This document shows positions 1 through 9,089 of a stretch of 64,000 nt of DNA, one piece after another (positions within the stretch are counted from its first letter, which is position 1; every line of letters begins with the position of its first letter). Position numbers and translations under genes: made by a program. Location: assembly GCA_033239525.1 (NCBI GenBank), contig BSYO01000003.1, positions 26,963,540-27,027,539 of the forward strand. The letters are read 5' to 3'. The notes under the pieces are model-generated. The model ran no database searches, was not told the DNA's origin, and worked only from the letters and a program-made list of their open reading frames with translations. The DNA is from Nepenthes gracilis (taxonomy: Eukaryota > Streptophyta > Magnoliopsida > Caryophyllales > Nepenthaceae).

Positions 1-224
1 CAACAGTTCTCCTGTCCCTGCAGTCCGATGACTGAGATTCGCAGAGAGCGGCGACGGCGAGAGGCGACGGCGAGGATTAGGGTCTTCAGAACAGAGATGA
101 TAGGGTAGAGCGTTTGAGAAAGTGAGAGACGGTGAGGAGATTAGGGTTCGTTGCGAGAGAGACGAGAGTGAAAGTGAGAGAGGAGGGAATTTGAAATTTG
201 GGGGCAATTTAGCTAATTGTTAAA

Positions 225-500
225 AATCATATCTGGGCCGTCCACATGTCTCGAAATCGACGGCCCAGATATTTCTTTTTTTATTTCGAAGATTAATCTC
301 GATCATCCACGTATCAAAGATCCGACGGCCCATATTATGTCGAAATAGGGGTCGTCGGATCATTAGAATTAAAACCGACGGCCCAGATTTAAAATAAATT
401 TTAAAATCTGGGCTTCGGTTAAACGGACGGCCTAGATTTATTTTTCTACACTTAAAAAAAAAGAAAAATCTGGGCCGTCGGTTTGATCCGACGGCCCAAA
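225..500. repeat. Cluster of GACGGCCCAGAT inverted motifs
   Basis: About eight copies of a GACGGCCC / GGGCCGTC core occur in both orientations, roughly every 30-60 bases. Two pairs form clean hairpins. At 228-273, ATATCTGGGCCGTC is followed by its exact reverse complement. At 473-497, a 10-bp GGGCCGTCGG arm is followed by CCGACGGCCC. The spacers are AT-rich. No coding potential is seen. The pattern suggests a foldback-type or MITE-like repeat, but I see no outer terminal repeat or target duplication, so the family is unknown. Confidence 0.6.
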
Positions 501-519
501 AGGGCAAAGCAGGGATGCC

Positions 520-1250
520 TGCTTCACCGTAGGCGAAGCAGCGTCCCCGAATTCGTGTGCAGTGAGTGTCGGCAGAGTGCTGCCAAGCGTGCGTGCGTGA
601 GGGGGTGTGAGGTCGTGAGGCAACAGCTTTGCTGCTGCCGTGAGCGGTGGTGTGTGTGTGAGCAGGGGGTGTTGCCGTGTGCAGGCGTGAGTGTGCTCTG
701 GTCGTGTGTTGGTGTGTGAAAATAGCAGCAGAAGCTGCTGTGTGTGTAATCTGGGTGTGTGTAGGTGTTGGGCTGTGTAGAACATGGGCTGGGTTTAGGT
801 TGAAGTTGGTGAATGGTAGTATAGTGGGCCATGGGCTGAAATTTGAGGATGGTGAACGTGGATATGTATAAGTGGCATGTATATGGGTATATATATATAT
901 ATATATATGAGTAAATAAACATATATATATATATATGTGTGTGTGTGTAAATAAATATATATATATATATGAGTTGGTATATATATTTATATATATACAC
1001 GTATATGTGGAAGTACATGTAAATATTTATGTATGTATACGTGTTGCTATGTGCACTGTGCGCAGTGAGTGTATGCACCGTGCACAATGAGTGTGGGGCA
1101 GTGTGTGTGCATATGGTGTGTGTCTGTGTTGATATAAATATAAAGATATTTATATATACAACTAGAATATGTATATATATATACATAAATTATTTATATG
1201 TTGGCTATAGATGTTTATATTGTGTGCATGGGTAAAAATGATAATAGTCT
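520..1250. repeat. TG-rich and (TA)n low-complexity stretch
   Basis: Positions 520-800 are rich in TG/GTG on the + strand. Positions 885-1190 hold several runs of alternating TA separated by short TGTGTG tracts. The open frames across this stretch are compositional and look non-coding (runs of Tyr/Ile or Thr/His). No gene is supported. Confidence 0.6.
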
Positions 1251-1564
1251 GTTAACTGATTATTTTTGTATCTCATTGATAAATTTCGATAAATTATTAT
1301 TTGCGTTAACTTTGGTGGTATGAGTACATTTATTATCACTCTATGGCTAAGTTGAGGATGGCGTATGAAAACACTAAAGTATCGAGTCGAATGGGAGATT
1401 ATGAAACCTTAGTGTGGTCTATACCTTTCCGATACCGATTTCATTATGGATAAGTAAATGAGTGTGTACAAAAACTCTACGGTAATCGGACGTATAGGAG
1501 TCCGTAGGACCGTAGAGTAGCCTATAGTTTTCCAATACTGATTCCATTCAAGAGGATTGAGGTC

Positions 1565-2095
1565 GTTGTTCTTGAGGAATGATACTTATAACCTAGTGAC
1601 CATCGTAGAAAATAAAATCTGCGATATCATTGGCGAGGGGTATTGGAGATGGTATAAGTATGCTACAGGTACAGTCTCTGAGAGGACTATAGGGGTAGCG
1701 GGGATACCATGGACGACCTCATTGTATTACCCAACTGTTAGGAGCGTAAATACACGACCTTTGGTTCACTATGGTTGAATAAGGTCCAGGGAGATTCTTA
1801 TTATCTCGTACAGTGGTGACCTCAAATTGAGTTGATATTCAGATTCTTGTTATCTCGTACAGTTAGTCGAGAGGGATGCTTATAACCTAGTGGCCATCGT
1901 AGATGATGATATTTGGGATATCATTGACGAGAGGTATCGTAGATGGTATGAGCATGCTACGAGTACAGCATTTGGGAGAATTGTAGAGATAGTGCGGATA
2001 CCATGGATACCAGGTAACCTTGTGGTACTTACCCAACCGTCGGGGGCGTAAATACGTGGCCTTTGGTCCACTATGGTAGATTAAGGTCCCTAGAG
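1565..2095 (+). repeat. Tandem duplication, two ~225-bp copies about 310 bp apart
   Basis: The segment near 1571-1795 (beginning ATACTTATAACCTAGTG) recurs near 1873-2095 (beginning ATGCTTATAACCTAGTG). Both copies share GGATACCATGGA and the block GTAAATAC followed by CCTTTGGT and CACTATGG. They differ by scattered substitutions, so the duplication is old. The surrounding 1250-2730 region is non-coding. Near 2335 it has a TTGAGCATTCGGCTCAC-like motif of the kind found in LTRs of Tekay/Del-type gypsy elements. It may therefore be an old LTR remnant ending near TTACA at 2730; that assignment is tentative. Confidence 0.55.
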
Positions 2096-2929
2096 ACTAC
2101 TGTCATTCATATAGTTGTGACATCGTATTGAGCTGATAATCAGATTCGATGGAATCTATGTTGCTTCCTTGATACTTAGCCGTTCACGTGGCCTTCGGGT
2201 TGTGGACACGACATGTTATTGAGTATCGGACAGTAGTTGATCTATTACCTGCTATTATTAATTTTATTTATTATTTTATTATCCGAGATGCTTAATTGTA
2301 CTCATCTATTGTTGATTATGTTTACTTGTTGAGCATTCGGCTCACTCTTGTGTTTTATTGGCTCCAAATTAAACAGGTTGATATTAAGATCAAAGGGATC
2401 ACATGACTTTTGAGTAGCCACCAGATAGAGGTGATATCAGAGTTCGAGGTTCTCCAAATGGCGATTTAAGATTTTTGATTTAGTTATTGTTCGACTTGTG
2501 TTAGATTTTCTTAATGATAATTGATATTTTGGGACATCGATGTCGTTTATTGAAGTTATTATTATTGCTAATATGGATATTTAATTAATGGTGTATTTAT
2601 GAGTTTTAATGATGATGTTTTTAATGATGTTGGGTTCATTGATGACGTATAATTGATGAATTTGGGGTGATTCGAGACTCTCACTGTAAACGGTCCGGTC
2701 GGATTCAAGAATCCGAGCTCGGGTCATTACAGTTTGCCCCTCTTCATGGGACAACGTTAGAGTAGGGGGCAGCACATGGAGTTGTAATTCAGCATTATCC
2801 GTTGCATCAAATTGGGGAAGATTATTTGCGATGCCTTGCCATTGGACATCCAACTATTTGAATTACTCTCCCTCGGCGGACTAACACCAACCAACACCCA
2901 TCTAGGGGCTTTGCAACCCCTGTAGTAGA

Positions 2930-3575
2930 AGGGGAGGGTCAACTTGAGATCCTAGCAATCTTGCTTGGATTTGGAGCTCCTCAACTAGCCTGTGAGAAGG
3001 CTCGGTTAGACACGAGCTATAATGGCCGCGCAGAATTTGTGGAGCTACTCCTGGGTCATGATTTAATTCGGCCCCATGCGTCGGTTCATGCCCTTGTTAT
3101 AGTACATTGTAGAGGATTCAAAGGCATCGTTGATGTGTTATGGAGGGATGACTTGGATACAAACTCTACTGATCATGTGCTACTACAATCATATAAGCCT
3201 TCTCTTCATACAAATGTGGACTACACTACACCTGTTGCTGCCGTTGTTGATTTCATGATGGCCGATGTTTCTTTGAAGTGGGACAACAGCTCTGCCGAAG
3301 TGCTGTATGCCCTGCACAGTGCAACACGATGCGGGGTGTGTGAGCTCTTAAACTTGAGCAAAGCTCAATGCGATGCTGAGAACTCAATGGGAAAAATGGC
3401 TCTTCTGCTTGCAAGGTGATTCAATGGGGGGAGTAGAATGCGGGATTTTGGACGAGCTTGTGCTGAAGGTGGTGCTTGGCAGTCGACCTGTGGCAACATT
3501 TCATCAAGCTCTTCTTTCATTCAACGTTGAGGACAATATTGAGTTGATGACGGCGGTAATGTTACAGGACTAACG
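2930..3575 (+). pseudogene. SKIP35-like ankyrin-repeat protein pseudogene fragment
   Basis: The + strand encodes a 152-residue open stretch (2961-3419) with ACEKARLDTSYNGRAEFV, then SYKPSLHTNVD, then YALHSATRCG. It closely resembles plant ankyrin-repeat protein SKIP35, an interactor of the SKP1/ASK subunit of SCF ubiquitin ligases. The N-terminal third is missing. A large internal block of ankyrin repeats is deleted between about 3260 and 3310. The frame breaks near 3416, and the tail continues in another frame as ILDELVLKVVLG (about 3447-3482). No upstream promoter or usable start is evident. It is a non-functional fragment, either a captured piece carried by a transposon or an old partial gene copy. 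Identification is by remembered family motifs. Confidence 0.7.
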
Positions 3576-3579
3576 AGTT

Positions 3580-4156
3580 CACCCTTATAAGTCTTGGCTA
3601 CAGCTAAACCAATCTTCGGCAGACGACAAAGCTCTCAGACAACACGGTTGCCTCCTAAATTTAGGGATTATATTTAATTACTGCACACGGTGATAGATCT
3701 GCACGTCTTCCTCCCATACATGATGTGTTTCTTCTTGTTACCCACATATGCACTTCAGTTGTTTTTGTTATTTTATTCCGTTAGTTTTCCACATGCTTTG
3801 GTTAGCTGTCAAGAGATGCACATTCTTTGTTTCGGTTAGTAGAAAGTTGGGCTGTTTACCTGGGTCGTGACTGTATATTTGCTTTCACTATGCATAGGTG
3901 GAAGCCAAGCAATATGCTCATATTTTCTTTCCTTATTTCTGGCGTGCTCTGCTCCCATGCCCAGTTCTCTTTTCCCTCCTTCTCTCTCGGCACTCTGTTC
4001 CCTAACTTTCCCTTCCTCTACTCTCTATATCTCTCACCCTAGTCTGTTCCTCCTCTCTTCCCAATTTCTCCTCTGCCGGAACTCCCCTTCCCGGTCTCCT
4101 TCTCTGTTTTTGCCATCGTTCCTCACTTGCCGGTGTCGTCTCCGTCCGTGCACATA
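3580..4156. other. Non-coding gap between gene fragments, pyrimidine-rich
   Basis: This stretch separates the SKIP35-like and RHM fragments. From about 3925 to 4130 the + strand is strongly C/T-rich, resembling a plant 5' UTR or a captured promoter fragment. The open frames here are compositional. No protein similarity is recognised. Confidence 0.4.
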
Positions 4157-4500
4157 TCAGACCCCTTCCTTACCCATATGGAATACCTCGTTTCTCACAA
4201 ATTGCCCTAGAAAACCTCCAGTCCAACCAGTCCTACCATATATCAAAAACTTCAAGGATTCCTTTTGAGGGGATGTGCTGCTTTTGGAAACATGAACCAC
4301 CATTTGGGTCGTGCCATTGGAGAAAGGTGATTGTCCAAAATTACTGTTGTCTGCTCCATCAAAATGTCTTTCAATTCCGCCGGGCATCATGAGCATTCTT
4401 GGATGAGGAAGAAGTGCTCCAGCAACATCACCCCACCAATCGAGATTGCTTATGTACCAATCCCCTGGGTGAGATCACGAGTGAAAATAAATTATTTTAC
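4157..4500 (-). pseudogene. UDP-rhamnose synthase (RHM) fragment, linker between the two catalytic halves
   Basis: Read on the - strand from about 4480 down to 4157, the translation contains SNLDWWGDV, then GALLPHPRMLMMPGGIERHF, then SLKFLIYGRTGW. This is characteristic of plant RHM enzymes. It covers the end of the N-terminal UDP-glucose 4,6-dehydratase half, the linker, and the start of the C-terminal epimerase/reductase half with its GxxGxxG-type nucleotide-binding beginning. Only about 110 codons of a ~670-residue protein are present. The frame ends at a stop just below 4160, soon after FLGQF, and upstream homology stops near 4490. The gypsy LTR begins only ~30 bp from the upstream edge. 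It has no possible enzymatic function as it stands. Confidence 0.75.
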
Positions 4501-4528
4501 TTGGTTTGGATTATACTTTTTTAAAAAT

Positions 4529-5742
4529 TGATGCGTCTCTGGATCCGAATTTTGAACAGATTCGGGTGATCCTCTTGGTGTAGTTACGGCTCCGCTCCCT
4601 GAGTTGGATCCTGCACACCACTAAACAAAGTAGGAGGTCAGTGTGCCGGCGAAAAGTTATCCCACCGAAAACACTTCGACGCTCAAGTCAATCAAACAGT
4701 CTTCGAAAGAAAGAAACTGAAACTGAGAAAAAGAGAGAGACAAAAAGAGTGTTTTTTTTCCAAATGAAAGAGAGAGACGTGAGGTCTTCTTGAATCTGGG
4801 AGGTGGGAAGGCAATAAACGGCCGTGAAAGGTGCACTCGTTTGCCTTAGGATTGCTGGTGAATGTGTTTGCGTTGGCCGTTCTGAGAGTTTTAGTAGCCG
4901 AGAGAGCAGTTTACTGAAAGCACTTGTTTGTGTTACAGAAAGCGTATGCAATTAGAGAGAGTAATCGAAAGTGTGCGTAATTGAGAGCGTGCCTTGAATG
5001 GTGAATCAAGGGTTTCTTTTATGGTTGAAAGGACGATCCTCCTTCTTTGGAAGGAGTGATTGCCCCTGTGATCTGCTGGCTGGCCTGCCTTTTGGGGCTG
5101 ATGCCAGTTGCCAAGCTGTGAAAGATAGTTTCCTTCTGGGGCGGCCAACAGCTTTCCAAATCGGACACTTTTCTTCTGTGCATGTTACCGTTGGAGAGCC
5201 CGGGTTGGCAAAGATTTGGAGAAATCTGGTGCCTTCCTTATATGGGAGGCGCTAATATTGCCAATGTCCTTTTTGGTGCTAGCTGGGATCGTGAAAAATT
5301 CCTGGAAAGCTGTTGTTGGCCTTTTGATGATTCGTGGGCCTAAACGGACCAGGCCTATTACTGTAGAAAAGCCTCCTCTGGGCCCAAAGTACAGCACGCG
5401 GACGGTTAACGTTTGAGTTGACCGTCTGCGTGCATGTTGGCCGCCCTCGTGGAGGATTCTGGGAGGTCCGTTATTAGCCACTTGATGGGCCGTGGGCTCG
5501 AATAGACCAGGCTTATTACTGTAGAAAAGCCTCTTTGGGGCCCAACGCGCAGAACATGGACGGTCAACGTTTGAGCTGACCGTCTGCAAGCGAGTTGGCT
5601 GCCCGGACGGTCAATGCTAACGTTGACCATCTTGGGCTGTTCAACTTTTGGGCCTGTTCTCCAACTGGGCCGTTAGAGTGTTGACCGTCGTTTTGGACCT
5701 TCGTTGACTTTTGGGGCCAGCCCAGTAATGGTATACCCATCC
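4529..5742 (-). repeat. 3' LTR of the Tat-like element
   Basis: On the - strand this is the downstream LTR, ~1.21 kb. The + strand starts TGATGCGTC and aligns with the copy at 14264-15368. The other end is placed at 5742 by comparison with the solo LTR at 33003. Here the expected GCATCA has become CCATCC. Just inside lies a purine-rich stretch on the - strand (GCATGGGGGGCTAG) that suits the polypurine tract. The LTR contains repeated GACGGTCAAC / GTTGACCGTC motifs, which are TTGAC-core W-box-like sites. Confidence 0.85.
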
Positions 5743-5858
5743 TAGCCCCCCATGCTGGTGGCCAGAACTCTCGGCTCTAGTATGTTCATGATGGGATGCC
5801 CCTTATTGCCCACAGGATCCCATGGAGCTTCATGAAAGGCGTGGAGGAGAGTTTGATC

Positions 5859-6069
5859 AGAATTGTTGACCGTCCTGATCAATTCCAGAGAACAAGAATT
5901 GTTGACCGTCCTGGTCAACTCCCAAGAACCAGAATTTTTGACCGTCCTGGTCAATTCCGAAGAACTAGAATTTTTGACCGTCCTGGTCAATTCCAGAAAA
6001 CCAGAATTGTTGACGTCTTGGTCAATTTCGGAGCACCAGAACTGTTGACCGTCCTGGACAATTCTGGAA
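5859..6069 (+). repeat. 36-bp tandem array with paired inverted TTGACC boxes
   Basis: Six tandem units start at 5859, 5895, 5931, 5967, 6003 and 6038. The last two are slightly degraded. The core of the best units is TTGACCGTCCTGGTCAA, a palindromic pair of TTGACC boxes separated by five bases. TTGAC[C/T] is the consensus W-box bound by WRKY factors. The unit length is a multiple of three, so an open frame (5796-6185, ATG start) crosses it with a 12-residue repeat. I take that frame to be incidental. The array lies between the polypurine tract and the antisense ORF start at 6356. Confidence 0.85.
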
Positions 6070-6355
6070 GCGTTTTCTGCCAGTCTTTAGCCGATTTACA
6101 GGGCAGAAAGCGACACGTGTCTCCCTTTGGTTTGGCAGATATGCTGGCCATTAATGCGCCAGAGATCCATCCTTTGCAGGGCTAAGTAGGGAGGCGACAC
6201 GTGGCAGGGCTGACGGCGTCCTTAATGAGGGGTTTCGTGCTTGGCGCTTAAATTTTCCTTCCGTATTTTGAAATCGTTTATGCCTTCAGTCCGTCGTCTT
6301 CTTCCTTCCAGCTCTTCAGGAGCGCTTTCTGGAAAACCTAATTTTCTGTGTAACC

Positions 6356-8144
6356 ATGGCTTCTGCCACCGATTTTGCCTCCGTTCTGAGAGAAAGCGAC
6401 GTCAAAGCTCTGTGTGTCAAATTCAATATTCCAAAGGAGATTGCCTGGAGAATTCTGGGCAAGGACGACAGGGCTTATGCTCCACCGGAGGGGCGCATCA
6501 CTGTTTACAAGGCCCATATGAGGAGCGGCCTCCGCCTGCCGTTGCCGGAGGAACTAGAGTCGATCATAAAGGTTCTGCGAGTATCCATTGCTTAGCTCCA
6601 TGCCAACGCTGTGAGGTATCTCTGTACCATGTGCATTTCTGCTCGAAAATTTGGCCAGAAGTTTAAGATGTCCAGCGTTAGAGTTTTGTTCAAAGTGAAC
6701 CAGGGGGAGAGTGGATATCGCTCTCTCCCCGTACCGGAATAAAAATTAATAAGGTCATTCACGACTCATTGAAGAACCGGAAGAACCGTTTCTTCTTCGT
6801 GAGGGTGGGGGCCAAATGGGCCATCGCGAAGGAGTGGGGCCAAGTTCCTGAGGCGTACTTTGGGACGCCGACCCAGGCAGAGTGGGCGGCCTACACGTGG
6901 CTGACGAAGGCGATAAAGGAGAACCCCGACTATTTTAATCGGGACTTTTTGGTTTCTCGAGAGGAGACGAGGAAGCAAACTGGGGTCTGCCCTCCCCAAT
7001 TAGAAAACCTATGCCGGCTGTGAGGATGATGAACCCGGAGGATTCCAAGGGCATCCTCATCCATATGCGGCCCACAGATGAAGGTTTTATTGGTCCGTTG
7101 CCAGAGAAGGTGTTGGAGACACCTTCATCGTCATCGTCCCTTATCGACTACGTGGCAGCCGGGACCTACGGCGGGGCTGGCAGCACCGCCGGCTTGGAAA
7201 AGACCTACGAGGATTGGCCGGCGGACTCAGGAGTCGTCTTGATGCAACCAGCGCCGCAAGCTGTTCCTGGTGCCGAATCGATAGGATCTTTTGAGGAGCC
7301 GGCTTATGAGTCGGTGACGGCTACGCAGACTTTTGCTGTGGAGCCAATAGCGGGGCTCGACTCTTCTACAGCTGCTCCAGAGGCCGCCAGGGAGGAGCCT
7401 ATAGCAGCTACTCCAGAGGCTACAAGAGAGGAGCCCGCGGCTGCCACGGGTGATACTGATGCGTTCCTGGATCGCATTTTGGATGAGGCAGCGGTGAGCC
7501 TGGTGTGAGAGGATGTTCCTGGTCCACCGCCACCTGGTCCACCGCCAACTGGGCCAGGTCTAGAGTCCAGGCCCGTGAGGCCCTCGAGGAAGATTTACGA
7601 GGTATGATTTCTGTAATGGACTCCTTGCACTTCTTTCTTCCTTGTATTTGTAACTTACACTTTGCTTTTATCTTGTGCAGTCAAAGAGGTTGATCTAAGC
7701 CTTCTCCCGGGAGGTGGAGCAACGCGATCATATCATTGCGGACAGGGAGGCTGAGATTGCCTGGCTGGATGCCAGGCTGGCTACTTCAGGAGGGGAGCTC
7801 CGAAGCAAACTGCTGCCCTTGAGGCTGTCCTGGCAGGCGTGGAGACGGAGAACGCTGAGCTGAAAGCTGAGGTTACTCGTTTGAAAGATGAGGAAGACCG
7901 GAGCAAGGCCAGCAAGAAGCGGCTTGCGGATCGGATATCCACCCTGAAGAATGAGCTAGGTCTCCGGATTCGCCCACACGAGCTCGATGACATGCTGCAC
8001 GCCCGGATGTTTGAGGGGGTTCAGGTTTGTCGGTGTCTTGTGAGGTTGATCGACCCTGATTTCCCCGTTCAGTACCTTCATCTAGTAAACCGCGGGGTGC
8101 AGCACAAGGACGATCTCGTGGAGGAGGAGCCTCGGGACAGATAG
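6356..8144 (+). pseudogene. Antisense extra ORF of the retrotransposon (putative gypsy-type 'transposase_28' domain, PF04195-like), with an intron
   Basis: It is encoded opposite to gag-pol, between integrase and 3' LTR. The ATG at 6356 has a strong context (AACCATGGC). The N-terminal ~80 residues contain PPEGRITVYKAHMRSGLRLP, typical of the plant domain called putative gypsy-type transposon. Further on are FFFVRVG, then TPTQAEWAAYTWL, then YFNRDFLVSREE. A Glu/Ala/Pro-rich linker follows (about 7060-7500). A C-terminal coiled coil (about 7700-7960) has heptad-like Leu/Glu/Lys spacing. A 79-bp intron is visible at 7602-7680 (GAG|GTATG to TTGTGCAG). Stops at 6593-6595, ~6738, 7506-7508 and ~7693, plus frameshifts near 6745 and 7010, inactivate it. 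Its function in active relatives is unknown to me. The reading of structure is strong; the family name is from memory. Confidence 0.75.
7602..7680 (+). other. Spliceosomal-type intron in the antisense ORF
   Basis: The donor is GAG|GTATG and the acceptor is TTTTATCTTGTGCAG|TC, with a T-rich tract before it. The intron is 79 bp. Removing it keeps the upstream Pro-rich frame and the downstream coiled-coil frame in register. This is inferred from sequence only; no transcript evidence is available. Confidence 0.65.
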
Positions 8145-8307
8145 AGGCGGCCACCGCCTCCATAGCCTTTTGTACCCCCCTTTTCTTTTTGTTTTTTTTT
8201 TCTTGTAATTTTGTTCCTTTGTAACATTTTTTAAAGCCATGAAATGGAATTCTTTCACTTCTGTGTCCATTTATGCCCACTGCTTGTGTTTATATACTGT
8301 GTCACAC

Positions 8308-8713
8308 GGGATGGCCAACTGAGTTGGCCGGTGACCGTTATTGGGCTACCTAAGGAGCTAAGTCCCTAGGCGTGGCAGGTGATTGTGTTAACCAGCCCTG
8401 TGGTGCTGTTCAAGTGGTAACTTGGATAGCCAACGTTGGAGAAGAAACACTTCTCGTCGCTGCTTGATCACGCTGCCCTCTTGTAGAGAGGGTTATTGCG
8501 TGGGGCGGCCAACCTGGTTGGCTGGCTGCCCAAGGAGCAAAGTCCTTGGCTGCCTAAGGAGTAAGGTCCTTAAGCTGGGCAGGTGGTTGTGTTAACCAGC
8601 CCGGTGGCGCCGTACAAGTGATGACTTGGGCAGCCAATGTTGGAGAAGAAATGCTTCTCCCTTCGATCATTGTTGACTAACGTTGCTACTCCCCGTGAGA
8701 GAGGTCATCGCGT
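8308..8713 (+). repeat. Two ~194-bp direct repeats inside the element
   Basis: The copy from 8308 (GGGATGGCCAAC) recurs from 8502 (GGGGCGGCCAAC). Both carry the blocks TGTGTTAACCAGCCC, TTGGAGAAGAAA and CTTCTC, and AAGGAGCAAAGTCC-like runs. They lie downstream of the antisense ORF in its sense direction. No reading frame is conserved between them. Confidence 0.75.
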
Positions 8714-8740
8714 GTGCTGCGCTAGCCCCCTAAGGTTTTT

Positions 8741-8973
8741 GACCGCTATCGGGCCACTTGGATGACCAAGATTTAATACGACCGCTGACGGGCCGCTCGG
8801 ATGATCGAGGTTCGAATTAGGCCGCTTGTGGGCCACCTGGATGACCAGGGTTTAAAATAGACCGCTCACGGGCCACCTGGATGACCAGAGTTTAAATACG
8901 ACCGCTAACGGGCCGCTCGAATGACCGAGGTTCAAATTTGACTGCTTTTGGCCGCCTGGATGACCAGGGTTTA
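8741..8973 (+). repeat. ~40-bp tandem repeat, six units
   Basis: Units of about 40 bp follow the pattern GACCGCT..CGGGCC(A/G)C(T/C), then GGATGACC, then (A/G)GGTTTAAA. They repeat six times and alternate between CCACCTGGATGACCAG and CCGCTCGGATGATCGAG variants. The array lies between the antisense ORF and the end of integrase. Confidence 0.75.
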
Positions 8974-9089
8974 ACGAGAGGGTGAAGCCCCTCTCGACTT
9001 AGGGGCAGTCTAGGTCGGGTAACTCTACAAAGAAAGCACAGTATACATGTATGCACACAAAGACTAGGATTCTATATGCTAAGTAAACT

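Noticed and set aside
524..1186. Long - strand frame of 220 codons
   Set aside because: The translation is Tyr/Ile and Thr/His runs produced by TA and TG microsatellites.
2757..2942. - strand frames opposite the SKIP35-like fragment
   Set aside because: They are shadows of the region; the + strand carries the protein similarity.
5796..6185. 129-codon frame with a 12-residue repeat
   Set aside because: It exists because the repeat unit is 36 bp, and it is not conserved outside the array. I treat it as regulatory or repeat DNA rather than a protein gene.
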